64,000 nt of DNA, from NCBI GenBank assembly GCA_902729315.2, contig LR746276.1:2834169-2898168 (forward strand), given 5' to 3'. Both the position numbers and the translations under genes were made by a program. Of this stretch, positions 38,503 to 51,453 are shown in pieces (within the stretch, counting starts at the first letter, position 1; every line of letters begins with the position of its first letter). The notes below the pieces were generated by a model. The model was not told the DNA's origin. It saw only the letters and a list, made by a program, of their open reading frames with translations, and ran no database searches. This stretch comes from Spirodela intermedia (taxonomy: Eukaryota; Streptophyta; Magnoliopsida; Alismatales; Araceae).

Positions 38503-41500
38503 CCTTGGCTCAGCTTCCTTTGTGTCCATTCAATTGATGGAAGCCGGCAAGTCTCCTGCCGGACTTTCTTCTACACCTAGTTTGGAGCACGCAGTGCTGC
38601 CAGGATCTGCTGTTGCTGCTGTGCATGTGGTCTCCTCTGCTAGGCTCATGAACTCCACTGCAGAGGGGTCCATCTCTGCTGCCGTGAGAAGGGTGGGAAG
38701 AGTCTGAGGGACAGTTGCAGCCAACAACAGTAGATTATAGTTCCCCGCCATTGGTAAGAATAAAATAAGTTAATGAATATATAGTGCGGCTTTCTCCCGT
38801 CTCAAGCTTTGACTGAATTTGAGAGTGTGGAACCTCATGATTTTCCAGCACGTAATATTTTTGGATTTTTGGTCTTCAACGATCCCTTAAAGCGACATGA
38901 AAAGGTGTTGTCTAAAAGGCCCAACAGGGGCTTTTGAAATTATTGTTTTCTCGTTTGGCTTGAGAGCTCATTCTTTGTAGTAACTTGTTTATTCGTCAGG
39001 AGATCTCTTATATATAGAAAAAAATTGGAAATAACGTTTTAAATTTTATGGGGCCTCACTTCTAGGCATCAGGAACGATCATGTATGTTTTCCTTGGATG
39101 GAATTCCTTACAAAAATGAATATTTCTTTTCGTTATGAAATTTCTATCTCAATATTCTCAAAATGCTATTTTCAGCATGTTGACTCATTCAATTTTGATA
39201 GCTTGGAGATATCTATGGGTTTATAGAAACTTTCCAAGCTTGACAGATAATTTTCGTTATTAAATTTTTTTTTGTGAATCTCATCAAAAATTTCAAAATA
39301 TATTGTACAAAATTTAATAACATATCTGACTTGGGTGGATGATGGCAAGGAGCAAGGAATCTTCATGTAATTTCTCACTCACCATCCTCCTTTCCTTATC
39401 TTTCTATTGGTAAAATTAAGCAACAATAGACTGGGTTTGAAACCAATAAGGATAATAGAGAAGGTCTTGACAAAGAGTAAAATTCTCTCCTCAAAATTGA
39501 GTTGGACTATTTATCCTGTTGTGGATTTCCAAGACATTATTTGGTATCTGAGGGGTATTTTAAAAGCATTCATAGGGGTACATTTTTTGATTTTTTTTTC
39601 AAATGCTAACTTAAATAATAAAATGTCTGCACAATTCACTTTGTTTTTCATTGGTAGATCGAATGAATTATTATAGGCAATATAAAATATTGAAAAAGGA
39701 ATTGAAAAATGTTAAATAATTAATCTTTTATGACAACATGTGATTGGAGTTTGTTCATTAATATCATTCTCCCATAGTATAATAGAGTCCATCCTTTGAG
39801 GTTGACTTTGTCATAAAAGTATTATCCCTAATCTTGTACAATATGTAGAATACTTGCTTTCTTAGTAGAGGGGAAACATTCCTTTTCCAAGTTGTGGTCA
39901 AATAGGATCTTCAATTCCAATGTTCTAAGAATGTTGACACTTGTCCACACTCTCTTTATATTCAAGGCTGATTTTGTTTGATTTTACAATCTATGTGATC
40001 ACTTATCACTTTAACTTTTGTTTAGATTATTCTTAGTTTATATATGCACCAAAGGCATTGATGACAAGGAACATATTCAAATATTATGGTCCGTTTGATC
40101 CATGGACCTATGTAAGAGGGAGGAAGTATTGAAGGAAAGGGATTATCAAAATAGGAAAGCATATAGAGGCTAGGGTGCCTCGAAATCCCCAACTAAGATT
40201 CTAGTTCTTCCTTCTTTTTTCCTCTTGTCATCACAATGAATCCTAATTGTCAAAGAGGAAAATGTTGGTGCATTTCCTTAATGTTTTCCATAGGGGAAAA
40301 TGAAGAATACTAATTAGCATGGTGGAAATGTTGCTACATTTCCTTATCCTCTCTCTAGAAAATAGTGTTATTACACAATACTAGTTGGCTTGCACTCATG
40401 GATGAACACAATCATTCTCAAGTATAGGTTCCAAGCATTTCAAGTAGTATGATCATTTCCAACTTCTTATGTAGAAAACTCTAGCAATCTTGATGTCATG
40501 CTTCAATCAGTTTCTTCTTAAGCAAGGTAAAAGCCAGTTTGGCATCTTAAAAAAGAGAATAGTTAGTGTTGAAAATCTTGAATAAACCTCTAATAAAAAG
40601 GGTTGCACGCCAAGAAAAATCTTAGCTCAATAAATATCAAGAATTGGGTGGTCTAACTAGAAATAAATTCCAGTTTGATTCTATATGTATGGACTATATA
40701 AGCTTTGAAGATTAGGCTGGAGAAAAGACTGTGAGTGACATAGGCTTTTACTAAGTTGTCGTTTACACCTAGAACCTAGATCTGATTATGTAAGAAATTA
40801 CAGAAATGCTAATCTTAATTGTAACTTACATAGTTATGTTAAGACCAGGTCATTCTCCACAAGGACTAAGTATTATCTATCTATTCTATCAGGCTAATGA
40901 TGAGAGATAAGGACGAGAATGGATCAAAAGATAAAAGAAGAAATAAAAAATTAAGGTTGGTACACCAACGTAGAGGATTAAAGAAAAGAAATTTTTATGA
41001 ATCCTAACAAAGGAGGTAAAATGAAATCTCAAAATATATTTAATCATACTTACCTAAATCTACTTAGTGCTGCCTTGAGTTGAAGCTCATTTTGATCGTG
41101 TGTACTCACCTGAGATCTTTGCTAGTCATCAAGATTAGGCTATTTGGTCGGTGCAAAAGAGAAGGGACTTGATCTAGGGGAAACTCCCAACACAAGGATA
41201 GCCAACTCAGTCTCTATTAAGCTAGGAGAAAAGATGTAGAGTCTTACAACCAATTCACGCTTCAGATACAAGTCAAATCGAGGAGAAGTGGAGGACATCT
41301 TTGCTCCTTCTTCCCTTCTAGATTATATCACAGGCCCCCCTCTCTCCTTCCCCCATATTCTCCTTTAAAATGCCAACCATTGAGAGGAACTCCAATCACC
41401 TGGCCATGATTTAAGGGCTGGCAGCTAGAATACTCCGATCTACCATTCATTTCATCTTTGCTTCCTGATCTCTCTCATCCAAGCATGTCACATGCAGACT

Positions 41501-41909
41501 CCTCATTTCATCTTGCGTCCTCTCCTCTTTTATCTGATTAGATCTAGTCCACATGCTAAAGAAATATCATAAAAGTACTAGAAATATCTAAAAAATCACA
41601 GGAATTTAGCCTTTTGACTTGTAGAAAGCCAAAACTAGACTAACAATGTCATAAAAATTTGGAAAAATTCTATAAAATAGGATTTTTTTTATAAAAATGC
41701 GTGGAAATAGAAAATATGCAATTAAAATATGGTAACATCCTAACTTATGCATTCTAAATTCATATAAAGATGATAATTAACTCCCTTTTTATTGAATAAT
41801 TAGCATGTTTATCTGTGAGCTCATGATTAAAGATAATTGCACATAGATTCTCCATGTCATATAAATAACTTTGCCTGAAATAATATTTAACATTTTTACT
41901 AATCATTCT
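38503..41909. other. gene-free spacer, about 3.4 kb
   Basis: The first 300 bases are likely GT47 3' UTR. The remainder is AT-rich with no recognised coding remnant. A segment at 41080-41450, with C-rich runs and 'ccaacacaagg', has the look of old LTR DNA, but I could not assign it. Confidence 0.4.
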
Positions 41910-43749
<1,840 letters not shown>

Positions 43750-43997
43750 ACGAAAGACATCTGAAGGTAGAAAGGCAGAACTTTTATAAAGTGAGCTATG
43801 AGAGTCTATTCATCTGTTTCATTTTCTCATTGTAGTAGTTTTGTAGTCGAAATGTTTCCATTGTAGCACTGCGTTTTTGTGTGGTCTGTAATTTGGATCA
43901 TCTTGCTGCTCTTTATTTGGTTGGAAATCGAGTAGTTTTCCTGTTCTTGGCTGAATAGGTACCAACTGTTTTTGTAAAGTGAAACCTTCCATTTTCT

Positions 43998-44026
43998 AGA
44001 GAGAGAGAGAGAGAGAGAGAGAGAAA
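43998..44026. repeat. (GA)n tract at the left edge of the dioxygenase-bearing duplicated block, copy 1
   Basis: Matches the tract at 50018-50036. Downstream of both, the sequences are almost identical (gtagaacttctttnttg, ggcaaaagtgaac). Confidence 0.9.
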
Positions 44027-44201
44027 GTAGAACTTCTTTATTGTTTTTTAAGAAAACAACAGGCAAAAATGAACTCGACAAGGATCACATTATGACTATG
44101 AAACTGTGGTTTAAACAACCCTAAATAAAAAAAGAAGGGCGGTGTATAAAGGCAGATCCCTCGTGGCATTTCTGATCACTCCCTATAGAGGAAGGCCGTC
44201 T

Positions 44202-45940
44202 TCACCTGGGGATCCTCAGGTAGAGTGGTACCCAGTTAGCCTTCTCCGGGGAAGCGTCCCACACAGAGAAGCCACTAGTGGAGTTCATCCACTTTTTATT
44301 GATCTCTGGGTAGTGGCGGTTGATGACGTCCTTCAGGCTTTCTGTCTTGTTGACCCATTCAAACCCCTTCTTGGTGTATGCCTGCTCGTTGAAGTGACTT
44401 GTGAAGAATCTATCAGCTTGCAACCGCCTACAAGAGCAAATACCATATTTCACATCAGTGGGCTTCTAATGATCCCCATTTCTCGCTGGCAGGTGTCTCG
44501 TAAAAGGCCCAGAAAATGGGTTGGTTCAGAGAGAGAGAGAGAGAGAGAGAGGCTTAACCCATCTTCAGACTGTGTTCGAGCATAACATAAGATCCTGAAT
44601 TGTAATATTAACAAACCAACTCGATGAATCTATGGGAGATTAGGTTAGTACTAGTACCTGGAGGCCATGATGAGAAATATGAAGAAGGCCGTCTCGCTTA
44701 TCGCGAATCCCTTGATCTTCTTCTCCGCCATGAGACCCACGATGAGATCGAGCTTCTCCACATCGTCCCCGTAGACCTCTTTCAGGGTCTTTATGGCCTC
44801 GGCATTATCGGTCAAGTCTTCCCAGCTAGAAATGGGGATCATCAGCATACTCCTCCGGAACTGGTTGTATCTGGCGACCCCTCTCTCTCGATCACGGTAC
44901 ACTGCACAGTCAATAACAGCAAACCCTTCAGAAACCTAATCCCTAGACAAAAAAAATGAATAATCCAGAAACAAAAGAATTGTCCTACGATAGATTATAT
45001 CGAGCATTACCTTCGAGAGTCGGAAGATCCACGTTATCTGGCCTCTCACTTCCGTCAGTGTTCTGCACGATGAGGTCCCTGAGGAATGTGGGGTAGTTCC
45101 AGAGCTCAAGCCCGCCGCAAGCTTGATGCCCCATGGACACTAGCTGTCTCTCGAATCCCACCTGGCTTAGAGTTTTCTCTCCTTTTATTCCAATCAGTTC
45201 CTCCATTTTGATACTGCTCATTGCAAAGAGAAATTACTCACAAAGTCAAGCAGCCATTGGACAATTCGGGCGCATCCAAAAGCTCTTACTTTTCATTAGG
45301 AAGGAGAGAGAGGGAGAGGGAGAGAGAGAGTTACTCTTTGAGTAGAGAGGGGGCCTTGTTGGGGCCCGGGGGGGCATTGATATTCCTGATTTGGAGGGTG
45401 TCCGGGAGGAGAGGATGCATCCTGTACACGCACGTGAACTCTTCGGTAAGGGAATAGGGGACACCGTGGTCGTTGGGCTCCTTGAGCCCCACGAGGCCAC
45501 CCAAAGCAGGCCCCAGCGTGGCTCCTCCAACGTGGCCGAAGATGCTCTTGAACCTCTTCCCCAGGAGACCATACCTACGCGAGAGACGCCCACAAGTTCT
45601 TAGAATCATACGAGGAGCATCTATCATATGGATGTAGGATATACATAAACGTATGAAGCTGGACGTGAACATGAATACGATGGGGAAGGAGGGAGAAGAA
45701 GCCGCCCTCACCAGTTGGCATGCATGCCGGCATTCAAGGTGTCGGTCTTGAGGAGCTCCACAGTCCAGTCGATGGTGTGGATCTTGGCGATCACCGCCGA
45801 CGTCACCAGCCTCGCATACTGGAACAACGTCTCGTCGTTGAACTCTGGGTGTTCCTTCTGCACGAGGATAGACCCAGCTCGTTAGCGTGACAATTAGCAA
45901 GAGGATGAGGATGATGATGATGAGGAGGAGGAGGAGGAGG

Positions 45941-45973
<33 letters not shown>

Positions 45974-47471
45974 AAGAAGGAGAAGAGGGAAAAGAAGGGG
46001 TTGCACCTTGAGGGCGTCGCAGACGGCGTTGTGCTCCTTGACGAAGAGCGCCTGCAGGATCGAGACGCCGGCCCAGCTATTCTTTACGTCGCCACTGACG
46101 GCGCGGCCCTGCTCATCGTGGAGGAGAAGACCATCCTCCCCGATACTCAGCTTGCCGTCCACGAGCGTCCTTACCCGGGCCCCAACCACCTTGTCGCTCC
46201 CGTAGAGCACGCTCCCGTCCCTTCATTGCAGATTAGCCCCTGTTCATTTCTCCCTTTCCGTCTTTCTTAATATGGAGAACAATCGTATCTGAGATCTTCT
46301 TACCACCAGGAGGTTCGGATGTTCTTGTGGCCGGCTCGGATGCCCGTTGCAGCGTCCGTGGGGATACTATCCGTGCCGAGGAACCGGAAGGCCTTCAGCG
46401 GGCAGCTGTCAGCGATTTCTTTCGGCGCTGTCAGCTCGATCTACACGACACGGTAAGTCAGACTCACAGACATACATACACGAATACGGATATACACGTA
46501 AATATTTGTAACCTTCTTCTTATCTGGGAAGACGACACATTTATTTGGTTCGCCGAATACACAAGAAAAGTCAGAGTGCACGCAGAGGACCAATGTGCAA
46601 TGATGCTGGTTTTGGCCGTGTTGCCGCTACTGGCCCCCAGGGTTTGTGACTTATGTGGGAGAATTCTAACACGGCTCTTCCCAATTATTTTTCTTCGGGA
46701 GCAATTCCGTTGATCAGCTTTTCTTAGAGAGATTGTATGTATACTGGATTAATTATTTTTTATAGATCTGGCGAGAGAGCGAGAGAGAGAGAGAGAGAGA
46801 GAGGTACCTGGCCGGTGGCCTCTAGGTGATCTATCCAATCGTGAACCATAAACTGGATCCAGGAGGCGGCGATCACGTTGAACTGCTTCCCCGTACCGAT
46901 GAAGCTCTTCCTCTCCAGCAACTTCGTCGCCACCACGAACGGATCCGGGTCCATAAGCTGGCCGAAAGGTGATCGTCAATGGCGGAGATATGCGGAGGAT
47001 GGGAGGTCAACAGGGGAGCCCCTCAATACCTTGCCCTGCTGGTCAACTGGGGGGACGTTCCTCCCGAAGAAGGTCATCTGACTGCCGGCAGCGGGCTTGG
47101 AGAGGTCAGTGAAGGTGCCGTCGTCGGAGCGGAAGGGGTGAGCGGGGGGGTTGGGGGTGACGGAGTCGATCTTGCCGACGGGGAGGAGGTTGTAGTTGTC
47201 GTGGAGGGTCCGGCGGAAGGCGAGGTAGACGAGGCCGAGGAACACCGGCAGCCGGTGCCACAACCCGTGCTTATCGACGCCATGCACCACCTGAGAAGAG
47301 AGAAAGAAAAAGAAACGGGTAGTGAGACTAGAAGTCGATCGATCTTCCGAGTACGGTGTGGAGGTGATGCGTCGATGACGTTCGTACCAGGAAGAGGATC
47401 TTGTGGCCAAAGCTCATCCTGTTGTACTCCGCCCGAAGACTCGGATGGACGAGGAAACTGAAGAGACCCAT
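44202..47471 (-). CDS. DOX1: alpha-dioxygenase, copy A (fatty acid alpha-oxygenase)
   Basis: Ten exons on the minus strand: 47388-47471, 47030-47290, 46808-46957, 46304-46440, 46007-46220, 45712-45857, 45335-45574, 45011-45216, 44658-44901 and 44202-44427; 1908 nt, 635 residues, near the usual 639. This heme enzyme adds O2 to C2 of fatty acids to give 2-hydroperoxy acids and is typically induced by pathogens and wounding. The start is MGLFSFLVHPSLRAEYNRMS. Expected heme and radical residues are present: distal His154 (FMVHDWIDHL) and Tyr381/His384 (VYRMHPLLPD). KIHTIDWT (His309, Thr314) and Arg561 before RLQADRFF match the substrate-carboxylate site as I remember it from the rice enzyme. The C-terminus is YLRIPR. 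Every join is in phase. It is the 5' tandem partner of copy B; symbol by family similarity only. Confidence 0.93.
45898..45982. repeat. GAT/GGA/GAA trinucleotide tract filling dioxygenase A intron 5
   Basis: Purine-rich on the plus strand (pyrimidine-rich on the coding strand). It begins as ATG/GAT units, passes through GGA and ends as GAA units. It makes up over half of the 149-bp intron between exons 5 and 6. The same intron of copy B has a matching but rearranged tract. Confidence 0.9.
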
Positions 47472-47558
47472 GGTGATAGTCTTCTCTCCCTCTCAGCCTG
47501 TTGTTCCTTTGCCGGATCGTGGAGTATCGATACGTTCTTCGATTCCTCGCATCCTCGC

Positions 47559-47566
47559 TATAAATA
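47559..47566 (-). promoter_or_regulatory. TATA-like box of alpha-dioxygenase A
   Basis: tatttata on the minus strand, 88 bp upstream of the start codon. It is conserved at the same place in copy B within a block that otherwise has differences. Confidence 0.5.
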
Positions 47567-48157
47567 ATAGTCTTCCAAGATCCTCTCTTTCTCTCTGTCA
47601 ATTTGTACCTGTTCTCCTTTCACACGCTCTCTCTCTATATTCATCCTCTCTCTCTCTCACTCTCTCTCCACAGGACCACTTTGAAAAGTCGTGTGGACAT
47701 GCAGCTGTCAAACTCGTCCCGTTCTGCTCGCTGCTCCCTCTCTCTCTGTTTCCAGAAGGGACTGTACCATGCCCTTGGCGATTCCTCAAGAAGATATCTA
47801 ACCCTAATGCCTCACCGTTAATGACGTCGTTATTCATGTCCTGGCGGACTTCCGAGCGCCACGGATGGGGCTATTCAACCGAGCTGCGTCATCTACTGTT
47901 CTTCGTGAGAACATTCATCATGCCACCGGCAGCCATCATAAATTCCGCGTGGGTTGACGATAATATTTTTCTTTACCTTCATTGTGCCATGGAAAATAAA
48001 ATTTTGAACCTAGAGAAAAAAAATCTAAACTTGGTCATGTGATTCCAGGTGGAACGCAGACGCATTTTTAACCCCGAAGTGTAAGAACACTCCACTGAAA
48101 ATGATCGTCTGAGATTTCTGATCAGGCGAACGTTTCAAAACTTAGCATTATAACGGA

Positions 48158-48585
48158 TATTTTTATTTAAATGCCAAATTTAGAATGTACACACTCCAAG
48201 TTTAGTTACTATTTACACCATTTTTTAGTCAGATGACGTGGTTTTCCATCAAGCTAATATGGTGTGGGATGATTAAAAAATACCATTAAGTTATATATAA
48301 ATGTAAAGGAGACACCCTGCTCCTTGGATTTCTGTAAAATTCATGTTTGGGATTACATAAATGTAAATATTAATGGGCAGTCCAGGTGGCAGCTGATTTA
48401 AACTACGTCTACGAGAGCCGACTGGGAAGCGTCTGTATTTTCGTAATAAATGCCCTACTTTTGCTCAGGGCATACGACGTGCGTCCAATGAATAGTTCCG
48501 TGTGCGTCTGTCTATACTTGTCAAAGAAAATACGACTCTTATTTTGTCGGTGCAGATATTCATGAGGGAGGGAGAGAGAGAGAGA
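48158..48585. repeat. duplicated flank block X, copy 2
   Basis: Second copy of the block at 41910-42373. It lies immediately to the right of the end of the first dioxygenase unit, so it is the start of the second duplication unit. It ends in a GA tract at 48569-48585. Confidence 0.85.
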
Positions 48586-50017
48586 ACCACATTTTTTTTT
48601 TCTAGTCGGTGGATGCCGCACGTGGAAAATAGGCCAGTTAGCAGACGAGGACGGGCCGCCACTATTGACGCGTGCACGTGTCTTTATTATAGAGGTTACA
48701 TAGTTAGCGGTGGTGGCCGCGTGAAAAAAGGAGATAAGCCGCGAGAGCGAGATTGATCACCCGAGGAAGAGTCGAATAGTCGACGTTAGATACACAATGC
48801 CTCAAACCCATATATTATTATACCTCAAGACGGAAATAAAGGATGGGGATCGTTAAATATTTTGCTATGTTCAACCTCGAAGATTCTACTCGTTTAAGGT
48901 AAATTAATATTAAAAATATTATCTACATAAATCATAGCACAAAGTTTCACTTAATGGTACTCTAGGGTGAAATATTAAGATGATGATAAAAATCTTCACC
49001 ATACTTATGTCAACGTTATCATATATATTGCAAAATGCTGTAAAAGCATCATATGAGAGAGAGAGCGAGAGAGAGATATGTGATAATGGCGAATACAATG
49101 AGTTATATTCTAGAGATGCTCTTATGTTAAATTCAATATATCGTCATCTAGTTTGGATATAAGTACAAAAAATCAAGTGTAACATGTCATGAAGTCTCCG
49201 AAAGTTTGAGAAATACAAAGTCACATTTAAGATTCAAACTTAGAACCTAAACAATAGGAAATCAAAAGCATCAATGAGAAAAACACTTGAAAAATCAAAG
49301 ATTATGAAGTCATGTGCATGATTCAAACTTAGGATCTAAGTGATGAAAAGATGGAACCCTCAACAACTAAAGTATCTGAAAATTGTATTCAAAATAATAT
49401 CTTGTAGGTTTCAAAATTGGAACCTAAATGATAACATGTTTGAAAGTTAAGAGCATAATTATAGATAAATACCAGAACACTAATGTTTTCGACAAGATTC
49501 AAACTTGAAACTAATGTAACAACAAATTTGAAGTGCTTGTGTGAAATCAACAAAAAAGTCACTACAGGGGAGAAGTCTTTGCCAATGCATTATGGATGGT
49601 GACACATCAACAAAACACATGGAGAAACGACATAGCAAATGGATTCATTTAGACTCTACCCTAGAAGTAAAGATAAATCATTGACAAATCATGAATCTCA
49701 AGACCAAGTTTCAAACATAACTAATGTGAGAATAACAAGCCTCAAAGTAAGGAATAAGTAAATACCATGGTCACTACTATGAACTATAATACATCGGTAG
49801 AATGTGTGGAGATAACAACAAGTTTAACAACATTATTTGAGCGTGACCTTAAAAGTAAAAATTTACTTTGATAAACTATGGATCTCTAGAAAAATTGAAT
49901 AACAACTTTCAAATGAAAGAACAAGAAAAGGTCACTAACACACTAGTGGAGCAACGAGAAGAGATTTGAATCTGCATGACCATTTATAGATGATGAAAAG
50001 ACATGAGATCATTTGCT
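48586..50017. other. AT-rich, repeat-like segment in the position held by the HEMC fragment in copy 1
   Basis: No gene. From about 49170 it repeats phrases such as gattcaaactta-a-cctaa and atgagaaaaacacttgaaaaatc. Its right part resembles 60930-61520 (tgtggaga-aacaa, gaccattt-t-aga-gatgaaa). I read it as dispersed-repeat DNA, possibly an old non-coding element. A further GA tract lies at 49059-49077. Confidence 0.5.
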
Positions 50018-50036
50018 AGAGAGAGAGAGAGAGAGA
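50018..50036. repeat. (GA)n tract at the left edge of the dioxygenase-bearing duplicated block, copy 2
   Basis: Counterpart of 43998-44026, 158 bp from the stop codon end of dioxygenase B. To its left the two copies have no similarity beyond a few bases. Confidence 0.9.
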
Positions 50037-50193
50037 GTAGAACTTCTTTGTAGTTTTTAAGAAAACAACAGGCAAAAGTGAACTTGACTATGAAACTGTG
50101 GTTTAAACAACCCTAAATAAAAAAAGAAGGGCGGTGTATAAAGGCAGATCCCTCGTGGCATTTCTGATCACTCCCTAGAGAGGAAGGCCGTCT

Positions 50194-51404
50194 TCACCTG
50201 GGGATCCTCAGGTAGAGTGGTACCCAGTTAGCCTTCTCCGGGGAAGCGTCCCACACAGAGAAGCCACTAGTGGAGTTCATCCACTTTTTATTGATCTCTG
50301 GGTAGTGGCGGTTGATGACGTCCTTCAGGCTTTCTGTCTTGTTGACCCATTCAAACCCCTTCTTGGTGTATGCCTGCTCGTTGAAGTGACTTGTGAAGAA
50401 TCTATCAGCTTGCAACCGCCTACAAGAGCAAATACCATATTTCACATCAGTGGGCTTCTAATGATCCCCATTTCTCGCTGGCAGGTGTCTCGTAAAAGGC
50501 CCAGAAAATGGGTTGGTTCAGAGCGAGATAGCACACTTCCAAGTAAGGAACGGTGGGGGTTTGACTTACAGGCCTAAAGCCCAAAAGAAAATCGGAATGA
50601 GCCCAGGCCAAGCTCAGGGCTCACCCCATCCATGGACATCCACACAAGGGTTATCATTCGACGGGATGATTCCGAAAGTCTCAAGGCTTAACCCATCTTC
50701 AGACTATTCTCGAGCATAACATAAGATCCTGAATTGTAAGATTAACCACCCAACTCGATGAATCTAGGGGAGATTAGGTCAGAAGTAATACCTGGGAGCC
50801 ATGATGAGAAATATGAAGAAGGCCGTCTCGCTTATCGCGAATCCCTTGATCTTCTTCTCCGCCATGAGACCCACGATGAGATCGAGCTTCTCCACATCGT
50901 CCCCATACACCTCTTTTAGGGTCTTTATGGCCTCGGCATTATCGGTCAAGTCTTCCCAGCGAGAAATGGGGATCATCAGCATACTCCTCCGGAACTGGTT
51001 GTATCTGGCAACCCCTCTCTCTCGATCTCGGTATACTGCACAGTCAATACGAGCAAACCCTTCAAAAACCTATTCCCTAGGTAAAAAATGTTGTACGACA
51101 GAATATATAGACCATTAACCTTCAAGAGTCGGAAGATCCACTTTATCTGGCCTCTCACTTCCGTCACTGTTCTCCGCGATGAGGTCCCTGAGGAATGTGG
51201 GGTAGTTCCAGAGCTCCAGCCCGCCACAAGCTTGATGGCCCATGGACACTAGCTGTGTCTCGAATCCCAGCTCGCTTAGAACTTTCTCACCTCTAATTCC
51301 AATCAGTTCCTCCATTTTGATCCTGCTCATGTAAAAGAGAGAATACCCATAAAGTCAACCAGCGATCGGACAATACGGGCACATTCAAAGCCCTTGTTTT
51401 CATT

Positions 51405-51453
<49 letters not shown>

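Noticed and set aside
45887..46270. Lys/Arg-rich plus-strand frame over dioxygenase A intron 5
   Set aside because: It is the trinucleotide repeat read as Lys/Arg/Met runs, antisense to the gene.
46979..47461. 160-codon plus-strand frame across dioxygenase A exons 1-2
   Set aside because: It is antisense to coding exons and has no features of its own.
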